DNA of 64,000 nucleotides from Berberis thunbergii (Eukaryota > Streptophyta > Magnoliopsida > Ranunculales > Berberidaceae). Below the pieces are notes generated by a model, which was not told the DNA's origin, did not search any database, and was given only the letters and a program-made list of their open reading frames with translations. Where the stretch lies: NCBI GenBank assembly GCA_003290165.1, contig QNQO01000533.1, forward strand, positions 186,001 through 250,000. The letters run 5' to 3'. The stretch's first letter is position 1; the number at the start of each line of letters is the position of its first letter. The translations under genes and the position numbers were made by a program. Below, one piece after another: positions 33,298 through 44,426 of the stretch.

Positions 33298-35151
33298 CAT
33301 GTGATAACCAACGTATAATACTGGTCCCTCTTGCGGTATCCCTGCAAGGCTCCTCACTATTTGACCATTTTCCAACATCGAGAGCATGACAGGGCTAGTA
33401 ATCATCTCAACCAACCTAGTAGGAACAAAGAGTATGTACTAATCAGAACAGTAGTCGGACATTAATAGCAAAGCCGAAATACAGTAAGGAGAAACCTTTT
33501 TTTTTCCAATTATTCACCATGTTAGACAATAGTTTCATTCCCATGAGATGGATACTGTAATTACTTTCTCAGCAAATGCTCAAGTAAATTTAAGTGTTGC
33601 ATATTCATCTTGCCAAATATAAGGAAAATCTATTTTCTGCAAATTACTATGTGATGGACCCATTTGGCCTGCTCATAAATGGAACTGGATGCTCAATACT
33701 CAATAATGCCTCAGCTGTTATATGATAATGGTGTCACGTTGGTTTGTGAAGCTATGTAGGGAGATTTGAAAAATAGATATTTGAAGGCCAATCTTAAATT
33801 GCAGGGGTTGAGGATGAGTACCCAGTAAAGATCTAAGAGGTAACTCAAGAAACCATTCCTTAGTTTAATTGAATTATCCAAACGATGGGAAGGCCACAAG
33901 GATGTTACATGTTGAATAAGAGTTATGAAGATATAGATGAGTGCTTCAGAAATATTAACTGATGAAGACTATCAATTCACAAACTTATGAATTATGATCA
34001 TGTTGCCTCCTACCTGGATTATCCAGATACATCAATAGAAGATGATGACAACTATCAATTTCACAAATAGTTAGAAGTACATATTGGGCTGCCATGTTCC
34101 AAGGTAGTCAAGGCATGGAGGCCAGCCATTAATGTCTAGAGAAAATTAATTATAAAAATAAAAATAAAATCCAAAAAGACTATTAGATCTAAAGAAATTA
34201 AATTGACCAATTATGACATTTTACTAGGTCGCTAACTAACAAAATCAAGTTATAATGATTTGAGCATGTCAACATTCGCATAGCATGGGTACTTGCAAGG
34301 TATGGCAGTAAAGTAGGTGCGCTCACACGTTGGGTTGGGGGCTATAAAGTAGAAGAAGGAAGAGAAGGGAAAATATTAAAGAAAAGAGGAAAAAGAAAAG
34401 GAAGACCAACTAAAGAGTAAGAAAGGAAAGAAAAAAGAAGAAGGATGGATTAAGGCGAGGACCTCAGTTTTCTAATGCCTTCGCTTAAGCTGGGAACAAA
34501 AAGTTCCTTGGTCTGCCTCTGATTAAGATCACCTCACCTCAGGTTGAAAAATGAGAGTCTTGACAACACTGCCATGCTATAAGTGGGACACTTTAGCTGT
34601 ACCGGGCATGCTATAAGGATATATAGGAGATATTGGCTCATTGTTTGATGAGCTCTGACTCAATGATCTCCTAGCATACAACTAAGAACCAACAATAAAA
34701 ACAAAACACTAAACTGGTACTGAGTATCCATTACATTGGTTTTTTAGTTAAATGAAACTCAAGCGGTCCTAACAACTAGTATATGTCCAAATTAGTCCTT
34801 TTACCCCAATGTCCTTTATATTACCAAAGCTTAAAATTCTCCAAATGTGACGCCTATGAAGTATAACAATTTCGTTGATCCATAACCTAGAAATCTCTTT
34901 ACAGGAACTGTGGAAGGAGACTTATGGGGTGCACATAATTAAAGTTCCTTTTGTGTTAACATTCTTAAAAACTACAAGATTTAGTCAAGATATTTTGGTA
35001 AAACAGTTTTATGGTTTTACCTGTATGATTCTAGTACTTGATCAAATTCAGATTGGGTTGGTAGTGCAAAATCTGCCAAATAATCAAGGTTCTTTGCACG
35101 ATGATAAAAGCCAGCACCCTTGATGCCAGTTAACAAATCAAAACCATTTTC
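33298..35151 (-). pseudogene. Phytyl ester synthase-like acyltransferase fragment
   Basis: Exon 35151-35021 encodes ENGFDLLTGIKGAGFYHRAK and LADFALPTQSEFDQVLESYR. Exon 33415-33298 encodes LVEMITSPVMLSMLENGQIV and RSLAGIPQEGPVLYVGYHM. These match the linker between the alpha/beta-hydrolase and acyltransferase domains of plastid PES/DGAT-like proteins, where GIP-x-x-GPVL-x-VGYHM leads into the acyltransferase. After that motif the genomic frame meets GATTAG, so either a donor was lost or the capture ended there. Catalytic motifs of both domains are absent. The 1.6 kb between the two exons is longer than a typical intron and holds nothing I recognise. Confidence 0.72.
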
Positions 35152-35235
35152 CTGGTTAATGTCAACAAATTTGTAGATGTTAAGAGCCATACCAGAAAAG
35201 GATAAGGAAAAAAGAGCCATACCAGAAAAGGATAA

Positions 35236-35268
35236 GGAAAAGAGAGAGAGAGAGAGAGAGAGAGAAAG
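35236..35268. repeat. (GA)n microsatellite with adjacent short duplication
   Basis: A GAGAGA run directly follows two tandem copies of AGAGCCATACCAGAAAAGGA (35204 and 35214 region). Confidence 0.8.
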
Positions 35269-36163
35269 TAATTCCTACTTATTGTAAGAATAAAGTTTAT
35301 AATTTCCAGAAAATTGTGAACAATGTTTTTAAGAGAGCCATGAATCTATGACCAAAACTTTAATCAAATCCCCATCTATTTACGAAGAAAATTCAAACTT
35401 TGGAGGTTAATAAGATGACTCAAGCAGTGATTTACCAAGTTCAATATGAAAGTACAAATGTTTAACAAGAAAAAGAAGAAAATAAGATGAGGAAATACAT
35501 GTAACCTGCTTGATGCATTTAAATATAGTTAGTGTCAAAAAACTATCAACAAAATATGGCAACTTTATGAATGCTAGGTTGGGAAGAAAATTCTTACTAG
35601 TTTTTTTTTTCATGAGCATGTAGAACCAAAACACAGAAGCATACTACAGCTGAAACTGCAAGAAACAAAAATTTTGCATACTAGGAAAATTCTGAGTACG
35701 CAAGTTAGCACTCTGCTCCAGTCCCTGTTTGTGCTCCGAGTTGTTATATTGTATTTCTGTTCACTGCAAGAATTATGGACTGTTGCGATGCAAGTGTTGT
35801 TCCAAGATATTTGTTGTCTTTCGGTTCAATGCAGGGATACAAGATATAGTTTCTGGCAGCTTGGTTCATTGCCAGGAATACTGCAAACAGGGTTGCACAT
35901 TCGCACAATGTGCGGCAGTCAAGATATATGTCCGGACTGATTCTAAGGCAGGGCTTGGGCAGTCAAGATATATTTTTTGTATGTTGTTTGCTCTGTTTTT
36001 GAAACAGAGTACAGGTTGGATGTTTGGTTACAAAGTGATTTTTATTGTTTGGTTTTTTTAATACGGGTAAAGTCGTAACGTACCCCCGTTTAGCTTGTAA
36101 ATCAATTTTTGATAAGTAATAAAGGTGAGAATTGAGAATTCTTAGTGGAGATTATTCACTCAC

Positions 36164-36232
36164 CATGATGATTCCCTGAACTCCAAGATCCCCAAGTCCA
36201 AGAATGCAGCTTCCGTCTGTCACCACTATCAA
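36164..36232 (-). pseudogene. NAD-dependent malic enzyme exon fragment
   Basis: The open exon encodes ELIVVTDGSCILGLGDLGVQ followed by GIIM and a GTGAGT donor. This is the invariant VVTDG-x-RILGLGDLG motif of malic enzymes, which decarboxylate malate to pyruvate in mitochondria (NAD type by the DMIVVTDGS wording). The conserved Arg of SRILGLG, which contacts malate, is Cys here. A direct repeat of about 48 bp covering the donor (GAATTCTTAGTGGAGAT...CACCATGATGATTC) occurs at 36124-36172 and again at 36286-36335. Confidence 0.75.
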
Positions 36233-36341
36233 TTCAACATGTAACAAACGGAAGATAAACCAAAAATGTGAAAATGATTAAAGATGAGAATTGAGAATTC
36301 TTAGTGGAGATGATTCACTCACCATGATGATTCTTAGTGGA

Positions 36342-36420
36342 GATGATCCATTGATACCCTTGCAGAAAATTGATGAAAGTCCTCCTTTGCTTGCCATTGA
36401 TCTTGCCTATAAAATATGCA
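36342..36420 (-). pseudogene. Unidentified exon-like fragment
   Basis: The minus frame encodes AAYFIGKINGKQRRTFINFL and QGYQW. It lies between the malic enzyme and kinesin fragments in element C. It resembles no family I know, and it may be noncoding. Confidence 0.25.
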
Positions 36421-38019
36421 GCACTCTGTCCAACACATTTCAAGGTCCAAAACCAGCACACTGTCCAAGCTCGCAGCAGAGTAAACATCCAATGAAGGAA
36501 GAAAAAAAAACCCAAATTAACAATGAATTCAAACTTTGCAAACTAAACAAACAATAAACTTATTCATCAAGTCACAACCCCACATGAAAAATTACAGGCT
36601 TGATGATCAAAAAAACATTGCTCAACAAATGCATATTAACCCAACAAAATCAACAAACAAACTGAAACTATTCATGACTCTTTTTCAAAAAATTCAAAAC
36701 GCCATACAGGAAATCCCTATAAATGCATAACAACTTAAACCAAACCAAATCAACAAAGAGGCACAAAATCAGTCCACTTTAATGGGTCTCAAATATACAA
36801 ACCAAGATCCAAGAATGCACTAATAGATTTGATGGTAACCAAATCCTGACTACTCTTCCATCCTGACTACTCCATCAAAACTCCTTCCTGACTAATCCTC
36901 CATCAACAACAATAAAAGGCATAAACTCATCAACAAAAGCAAAAATCTCTAAAAACAAAATCATAAAAAACCTAAAACACAAAAAATGATGTTCATGGTT
37001 TTTAGGCCTCTACTTCCTGGTTTGTGCTTTGTACCTTTTTCCTTCATCCAACTTCTTATATGATGTTTTACATAATTTGGGTTGTATAAACTTATCAAAT
37101 TTATGTTCAAATCTGGTTTTATGGATCACATATTATAGAATATGATAGAATATATGCAAATCTCTGTCAATCTGTTATTATTTAGTAGGTGTATAATTAG
37201 TCTGTTATTATTTAGTAGGTGTATACTTAGTTTCCTTAATTATAGCCTAGGATCTTGTCATATTGAAGACTGCTCCTAAGACATAAATTATGGAATCCAT
37301 GTTTCAGAGTTATCCAACAAACACAACAATTTAGAGGATCAAATCATTTTTTTTCTTGAGAGCAAGCTCCACAACAATGTTCCACACGTACCACATGTTT
37401 CATCACATCTCTCATGCCATAGCACTACTCGCTGCTCCACTCACTACTCCCAAAGCATCATGTGCCATAATTACACCTATTCCTGAAAAAAATACCACCA
37501 ACACATTCTACTAGAAGTTTGAATCTAAACATAAGCTTGATCCCAATCCCAACCCCACACTCCTATCGTGCGTGTACCCTAAGTTTTTTTTTCTCATGTA
37601 AATCATGATATACATTCATGAAATGATGATCTTGAGTAAAATGATGTGCTGCAAGGGTTTTTAAAATTTGTTGCTATACAAGGACAAAGTTAGATATTTA
37701 TACATTCAAAAATGCTATGAACTTGAAGTTCTTTAAGAGACATTCGGCTTTTTGAGCTATTAAAAAACCTGAGTTGATTGGATGTTCCTGTTTCTATATC
37801 TAAAACACTTTGATGAAATAAACACAATTCAAGCCCGTGATGAAAACATTTTTCATACAAGTCAGTGACCTAATAAACAAACAAAACTTCTAGAAAACAA
37901 TAATACATTGAAAAACTAAGAATCTTCGGAGTAATCTTGCAAGACCAAGAAAATAAAGAGTAAAAAAAATGAATGGTAAAGGAAGAACACTGGACCAGCG
38001 TTGGTGACTAGAAGTGAAC

Positions 38020-38150
38020 CTTAATTTGAGAATGACAGATCCTAATGTCAGTAAACTACAATTTATATGGCAACCTTCTTTCAGCCTTGCACCGACTGAC
38101 ATTGCCTGAGATGCACGCTCACTGCCTGCCAGATCAACGAAGTTTTGTAC
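38020..38150 (-). pseudogene. Kinesin-7 (NACK/HINKEL-type) motor exon
   Basis: The exon encodes [20 protein letters not shown] and [20 protein letters not shown], the switch II region of the kinesin motor (DLAGSE) followed by the N-x-SL-x-LG motif, in wording typical of the plant cytokinesis kinesins NACK1/HINKEL. The Arg of HINRSL is Cys. A GTTCAC donor follows. P-loop, switch I and stalk are absent. The upstream bases (TTTTTGTACAAAAC) do not form a clear acceptor. Confidence 0.8.
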
Positions 38151-38699
38151 AAAAATCCATCCCAAAAGTTATTGTTTTCATACTCTGATATTAAGAAAAT
38201 GTTTATTTTCACAGATTTTTTTTTTTTTTATATATTCTAGACAAGTTTGAATAATTATTAGCATAACAAAGGAAATCACAAACCCCAATTTCAACCAAAC
38301 AAACCTTAAATGGGTATGAAGTTCTTACTTAGCATAACACCTCAACAATCAAAACCCATTAAACCCCAAAACTTTAAACCAAAAACCCTAACTCAAACCC
38401 AATCACAAACCACACAAATTGCCCACCAAGAAAACCAATCAATCACACTATTGCCAACCAAAAAAGGATTCAAAATTACAATTTTTTTGTGAATTCGAGT
38501 TACCTGAACTGCTACTACCTATCTGAAATCCCAATTATCAACCATTGAGAAACCTCAGCTTTGCTACCTACCCCTCCCACCCATCCAAGTACCTGCAAAA
38601 AACCATCAACCAATTCTTTAGTTACGTCTCAAAAACCTTCTAAATCAAAAACCCATTTCAACTCTATCTTCCAAAAAACCAAGGAGTTAACCCATTTCA

Positions 38700-39284
38700 C
38701 CTCTTCTAAACCAAGGAAAAACGCCTAGAAACTCAACCCATCACATCTTTTCAACGTAAATTGAACCACAGAGTTAACAATCTTCGAATGAAATAAAAAT
38801 AAATAAAAAAACAGAACCGACCCAAGCAGAAATTACAGAAATTGAAGAATGGGTATTGAAGAGGAGATCGAAAATTCGAAACCCTAATAGCGAAGAAGAG
38901 AATGGAAGAAGAGAAACACACCTCTGGTTTGAGCTTCTTCATTTCCTGAAACAAAAAAAAAAGAACTTCAGATCTTAAGAACGAAGAATCAAACTTCAGA
39001 TCTTACCTTCAAACTTCGGATCTGAAGAAGAAGAAGAAGAGGAGATGTAGAGGAAGAGGAGATCTTACCTTCTCGACCTTCTTCTTCTTTCGTCCTTCTT
39101 CTTCTCTGCTTGGTGGCTTGGTGGGAGGGGTTTGGGTAGAGGAAGAGAGGGGAAAGGAGAGAGTGAGAAAAGCATCGGAACGAACGAAGTCCCGAAGGAC
39201 TGGAAGAGGCGAAGGAGAGGGAAGGAGGAAGGAGGTGAGTCGCGAATCAGCGCAGGGGTATAAATTGTATACTTTAATCCGGCG
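38700..39284 (-). other. GA/CT-rich leader-like segment of element C with one tiny exon-like block
   Basis: The minus strand of 39000-39240 is CTTCTTC/CTCTCC-rich. Within 38922-38947 a short open block (EMKKLKPE) is bordered by a CAG acceptor and a GTGTGT donor. I cannot assign it. The position, between the subterminal repeats and the first captured exons, parallels the CT-rich segments of A and D. Confidence 0.3.
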
Positions 39285-39892
39285 TTTCCTACATCTAATA
39301 TGGCGCTTTATAAACACAATTTCTTTTTCAATGGCGAGATGGATTTGCGGTTTTTTTCATTCTTTACCGGCGCTTCTTTACCAAATCGCCGAGATTGTGA
39401 GCACTTTATCGGCGCTTTCAAACAAAAACGCCGGTATTGGAAGATCTTTACTGGCGCTTTTTACATCTAATACGGCGTGTTTTTAAAAAAAATTATTTTC
39501 GCTCTTCACCGGCGCTTAGAAAATACAACGCCAGTATTGTTCGATATGTACAGGCACCTTAGAAAATACAACACTGGTATTGTTCGATATGTACCAGCAC
39601 TTTATTGTATAAATGTCGTGATTGCTTAAGACTTAATTTTTCGCCCTAGTGGGAAACAATCGCTGGTTGTTTTCGGCGTTTTATATCCGAAACGTCGTTA
39701 TTGCTTATGTTGTACCGGAGCTTTTATTGAAACGCCACCGTAAAAGTTTCGTTTTAGACTTTTTTTTGTAGTTCTAAAGCGTCGTAAAAGTGTCGTTATT
39801 CGTGGGTTTGTTACTCTTTACCGGCGCTTGTAACATCTAAAGCGGCGGTTTAGAAAACATAATATTATTTTCATCAGTAGGATGGGTTGGAG

Positions 39893-40962
39893 TAGGGGTA
39901 GGCACGGGACAGGATGGGATGGGACGAGATAAACCATCCCTATCCCATCCCGTTCATTCGGGATCGAGACGGAACGGGATGGGAAAAACCTCATCCCGAC
40001 CTCGTCCCATCCCAAACGGGTTCGGGACGAGATCAATGTGCTCTGATTATATGCATTTCATTTTCTTTAATCAATCTCATAATTTGGTTGCTTGTACTCA
40101 TCTGTGTTAGACTTCAAAGCATTCCACACCTGCAAATTGTTTGTTCTTGAAGAAGAAACTCATATGCATCCAGCAGTGCATTTCAATTTCGAACAATATA
40201 TTTGCTAAGTATAGAAGAAAAAATTTAAGAAAACATAATGTACACAACGCAAAGAATAACACTCAGTTTTACCCTTGCATAGGTATCTGAGCTACCAGTG
40301 ACAAAAACCGTTCCACTAGCATTATATGCACAACACAATATTTGGTGGCTTGATGGATCAGTACTAGTTGAGAGAACAATGCTAGTTGAAAGCGTGGTGC
40401 TAGTTGAGGGACCATTGCTCTTCCCTAAAGTTAATTCCAAGTTAAGATTTCAGTTACCAAATTCCAAAAACCCCAGCCAACCAACCAACCAAAACACACT
40501 ATGTAAACTTGAAACAAACCAGTGATAGCATCTAAAGGCTTTGGAATGTAAATGCTAGGATTGGCATTGGTATTCCTAATATCCCAGATATGACATGTTC
40601 AATCATCTGATGATCTAGTAGGAAGGTAATAGAAATAAAATCAGTTACAAATTGAACTTCGAGAGAGTTTAATATTCATGTAATAGCTAACTGCAAAAAA
40701 TATGCTACCAAACCTGCATTGCAGGTATTTCTAAATGTTTAAATGGCAGAAAGTTGAGGGACGTATTCTAGAAAATACTCATTAATACCAGAGTGAAAAA
40801 TTTGCTCGGGATGGGACGAGATTGGCGGGATTGAAAATCTTCATTCCATCCCATCCCATTCTAGATCGGGACGGGATGAAATTATTCAATCCCATTAAGA
40901 CCCAAAAATATCTGGACGGGATGGGACGGGATCGGGATTGCGGGATGGGATGCCCACCCTTA
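39893..40962 (-). mobile_element. Non-autonomous hAT element carrying captured BRWD/PHIP exons
   Basis: Ends are TAGGGGTAGGCACGGGAC and, inverted from the right, TAAGGGTGGGCATCCCATCC, with subterminal GATGGGATGGGACG repeats. Flanks GGTTGGAG (39885-39892) and GGTGGGAG (40963-40970) form an 8-bp duplication with one mismatch, as expected for hAT. Inside are two exons of a WD-repeat protein and no transposase. It inserted in the right subterminal array of element C. Confidence 0.88.
40273..40616 (-). pseudogene. BRWD/PHIP-type WD-repeat protein fragment inside the hAT element
   Basis: Exon about 40616-40520 encodes RSSDD, a TGA in place of Gly, then TCHIWDIRNT and PSIYIPKPLDAITG. Exon 40424-40273 encodes KSNGPSTSTT, a Ser/Thr repeat, then SHQILCCAYNASGTVFVTGS and SDTYAR. 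These match adjacent exons of plant bromodomain and WD-repeat proteins (PHIP/BRWD-like), nuclear chromatin-associated factors. The junction is in frame. A premature stop and a small internal expansion (repeated LSTS units) disable it. Confidence 0.8.
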
Positions 40963-41464
40963 GGTGGGAGGGTTTTTTTTTATCTTGCCCGGCGCTTCAA
41001 ATACGGTGCCGGTATTGGTTACTCTTTACCGGCGCTTTCAAAAGCATGCCGGTATTGGTTACACTTTTCCGGCACTTTGAGTAAAATGCCGGTATTGGTT
41101 ATTCTGTACCGGCGCTTTGTATAAAATGCCGATATTGTTCGATCTTTGCCGGCGCTTATTTACATCAAATACGGCGCTTCAAAAAAATACAATTTTATTT
41201 CGAATTTATGATGGGTTTTTTCATCTTTACCGGCGCTTCAGAGAATAAACGCCGGTTTAGAATAATCTTTCTCGGCGCTTTATAAGTAAAACGTCGGTTT
41301 AGGGTGATATTTCCCAGTGCTTCATTTTAAACGCCGGGAGTGCTTGAGACTCATTTTATTCCCGGCGCTTGATATCATAAACGCCGTTAATGATAATATT
41401 TTACCGGCGCTTTCAGTGAAACGCCGCCGTGAAAGTGCCGGTTTAGACCTCATTTTTTGTAGTG

Positions 41465-42090
41465 ATAAGAGGAGCTTAGAAGTCAAGATTGTGTTTCTAA
41501 TCTAAAAGATAAGGTGACAAAGTGGAAAACTACATTTATTAAGCAAATTCCTTTGTGGATTCAGGATTATGTTGAGGACATTTAGAATGTACTCACTGAT
41601 GGCTATTGTGGATTCAGATGGATAGACAACTTCTTAGATTATGACGAGAAGATTAATTGGTTGGAGGCAAGTGAGACATGAGCTATTGTTGGAACTACAA
41701 GGTAACCATACCTTGTGGGTTCGAATGTAAAATGACAGAGGGGTGAAAATTGTGAAAGATGCTCTGACAATTCTCGAAGGCATTGTGCGCATTGTAAGGG
41801 GAAAATGGTTTATTCAACCGGATATGTTAGAGCTGGTGGCCAACCGTTATAGTTGTGTGTTTGTGTTATGGGAACACTACATGTTTTCCATATATTCCAT
41901 CGCCATCAAACTTGAATGTCACATGGATGTGTTTCTTGGCACACCTTCTCTAGTAAACACTTCATCTTGCTTCATATACACCAAGACCACCACTGCCTCA
42001 GACAGTACCGGCTTGGCCTTCTCGCATAGAAGCAATATCATGGAAGACTTCATTCGATGGCTAACTGCAAATAGGTTAGATGATGGTTAA
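41465..42090 (+). pseudogene. C-terminal OTU-like protease region of the MULE transposase
   Basis: Immediately right of element C the frame resumes with RSLEVKIVSN-like sequence, then IPLWIQDYVEDI, a stop, and LTDGYCGFRWIDNFL. This corresponds to the OTU cysteine protease motif DGNCGFR of OTU-bearing plant MULEs, with Asn changed to Tyr but the catalytic Asp and Cys kept. Further on GKWFIQPDMLELVANRY (about 41800-41850) matches the downstream part of these domains, and the frame ends with TAA/TAG near 42090. Stops and one frame change occur. The function of OTU domains in MULE proteins is not established. Confidence 0.7.
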
Positions 42091-42579
42091 GAAGTACAAT
42101 GCATAAAAAACAAAGAAAAAGTCGGAAGAGATCGTTCTACTATATGATTGAACCACATTTTGAAACTTTTTGCACATTTTGTAAATGACATGTACACATA
42201 CGATGATCAAATTGTAAGAGAATTCAACTTTTTTGCAGTATTGACTTGTATCTTTTGGATAATTAAATATCAACAAATTATATTTTATATTTAATCAAGA
42301 TTTGTATTGGTTTTGCATTTTATGGATGACTAGTTGTATGAATGTTTTGTATCATGGTATTGGCTAAAAGTAAACTTATATTAACTTTTTTGTATTTTTT
42401 TCAATTGAGCACAGTAAAACCAATCACACTCGTAGTGATCTCTTCGAGCACAGTAAAACCAATCACAAACTAAACTGCTATTGGTGCCTAAAAGTTAATT
42501 AACATCAAATGCAACAGATCGTGCGAGCAAAAATTTTACAGTCGCAACTGCTACTGCAATGTAAAGATTCATAATCGCA

Positions 42580-43190
42580 ACTTTGGTTGCGTTTGGACAT
42601 GAATCAAACTTTGTCCAAATTTGTGATTTTTGAATTTGAATTTTTTTTATTTTTTCAATTCATATGGGCTTGATACAATATTGATATATTTGATATATTG
42701 CAAAACCCCACTTTTTACCTTCTCAAGTAGATGTATTTCAAATTGGGGTTTTCCAATAAATCAAATATGCCAATAGTGTATCCACCCCATAGAAATTGAA
42801 AAAAAAACACAAAAAAGATTGAAATATAAGAAAATCAAAAAATTGAACAGAGTGTGATTTATGTCCAATCGTATTGGAAGTTGTGAATGGGATAGACATA
42901 ATCACAGCTTGGACAAAAATCAGACTGTGTCCAAATTTGGGATTTTTTTAATTTGAATATATTTTTAAAAAAAAATTAATTCTTATGGGTTTGATACACT
43001 TTGGCATATTTGATATATTGCAAAACCTCACTTTTGACCTTTTCAAGTTGGGGTGTTCCAAATTGGAGTTTTGCAATAAATCAAATATGCCAATAGTGTA
43101 TCAAACCTATAGGAATTGAAAAAAAAAATCAAATTAAAAAAATCACATATTTGGATAGAGTCTGATTTCTATCCAGACGTTGCGATTCAT
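42580..43190. repeat. Two tandem palindromic MITE-like units
   Basis: Each unit of about 300 bp (42590-42885 and 42905-43175) is a long inverted repeat. A left arm TTTGTCCAAATTTGTGATTT...CAATTCATATGGGCTTGATACA is mirrored by TGTATC...ATAGAAATTGAAAAAAAA...GATT-x-ATGTCCAA. The two units are about the same sequence in the same orientation. They lie between the OTU region and the opposite-strand gene of element F. Confidence 0.7.
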
Positions 43191-43689
43191 GCGATTATTA
43201 ATCTCATGATCGCAGTAGCGGCTGCAATTATGAATATTATCTTTGCAAGTGTTGTTGGGTTTGTTGTCATTTGGTTTTCAGGTACCAAATGCATGTTATT
43301 GTGCGACTGTGTTTACTCTGATCGCAGTGGCTACTGCGATTATATGTATCAGATTCGCAGCAGCTCCTACATTTGCAGACAAAACTTTCAGATTTTACAT
43401 ATAGGTGACTTTGTGTTAAAATTTTCAGGTTATTTCATAGAATTTGTCACTTTTACTTGGACTACTGTTAACTTATAACCATTATTGAGATATACATAAA
43501 TATTGATGAGAATCATAATTGATTGCATAAATGTATAATTATTAATATCATAATTGTGAAATCATTGTTGACTCCATAAACGTATAATCATTACATTTTT
43601 GCTAACTAACTACAAAAAATACAACAAACAAAATTGTATTTCAAAATTATACATCAAGTCCTCTTAGTCTTTTTTCGAGGTTCAGTTAA

Positions 43690-44010
43690 GTGATATTCTT
43701 CTCATGCCTCTTCTTCATTCTACCCTTAACACCATCACCAGTAAAGACTTCTTCACTGTCATTAGCACCACCACCCTTGAAGCCCTTCCTCTACCACCAA
43801 CATCAACACCATCATCACCCCTTCCTCTACCACTAGCACCAACACCACGATCACCTCTTCTTCTACCACCAGCAGACCTTCCTCTACCACCACCACCACC
43901 ATCAGACCTTCCTCTACCATCACCACCACCACCCCTTCCCCTACACGCACGTGCAACACGACCACTCGAAGCACCACCATTGGAGCACCACCACCATCAC
44001 CAGTTTGACT
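43690..44010. repeat. Low-complexity CCA/CCT-rich tract
   Basis: CTACCACCACC and CTTCCTCTACCA units repeat. The tract could be the Pro/Val-rich C-terminus of the neighbouring minus-strand plant-mobile-domain gene or simple sequence. I do not call a separate gene. Confidence 0.5.
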
Positions 44011-44426
44011 AGTTTGTTGTTCTTCCTCATTATCTCTTAAAGAGAAGAATTGCATAGACATTTGCCTTAGCATGTCGCCTATTTTTTTTTTGCCTCATGA
44101 GCAACACAACCTTGTTCACATTCCCTCCTTCTTCAATAGAGGCGTCCACCAACTTAAGAGCCTCATCAACCAACTTGTTATTCAAGGAAAACATTGATCT
44201 CAGTAAAAAAAAAAAAAAATTATATATTTCAAATGTGAGCAAATTTGTTAAAATATAGATCAATTACCCGATTGTGAGATATGAACAATTAATTTCTTAG
44301 TGGATGTGTCCTCTTAGTCTTCGGTAGTAGTCCTTGTTGCAATCCCATTGAAACTTCACTGGCACTCATTGGTTTTCAATTGACACGGGATGATTATGCT
44401 AAGTTGCAGCAAACAAAGACAATATT

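Larger units (their letters stand above)
28713..41464 (-). mobile_element. Element C: 12.75 kb CACTA element carrying many host gene fragments, inserted in element F
   Basis: Left end CACTACAACAAATTTG; right end, read inward, CACTACAAAAAATGAGG. It is flanked by ATA on both sides (28710-28712 and 41465-41467). Subterminal DNA on both sides is packed with GGCGCTTT/AAAGCGCCGG units. Sense (minus) order from the right end: leader-like CT-rich DNA, kinesin, unknown, NAD-malic enzyme, acyltransferase, SWEET, ERD6-like transporter and one more unknown gene. Secondary insertions are a LINE (30412-31704) and a hAT element (39893-40962). No transposase is seen. Stretches 33420-35020, 35155-36160 and 36430-38015 hold no recognised exons. 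Confidence 0.93.
39285..41464 (-). repeat. Right terminal and subterminal repeats of element C (interrupted by a hAT element)
   Basis: GGCGCTT...AAACGCCGG units in both orientations run from about 39280 to 39850 and resume from about 40985 to 41445, ending in the CACTACAA terminus (inverse) at 41457-41464. The 1.07 kb hAT element at 39893-40962 splits the array. Confidence 0.88.

Noticed and set aside
43704..44073. Proline-rich or valine-rich protein genes on either strand
   Set aside because: Both frames follow from one CCA/CCT repeat tract; no independent evidence of coding.
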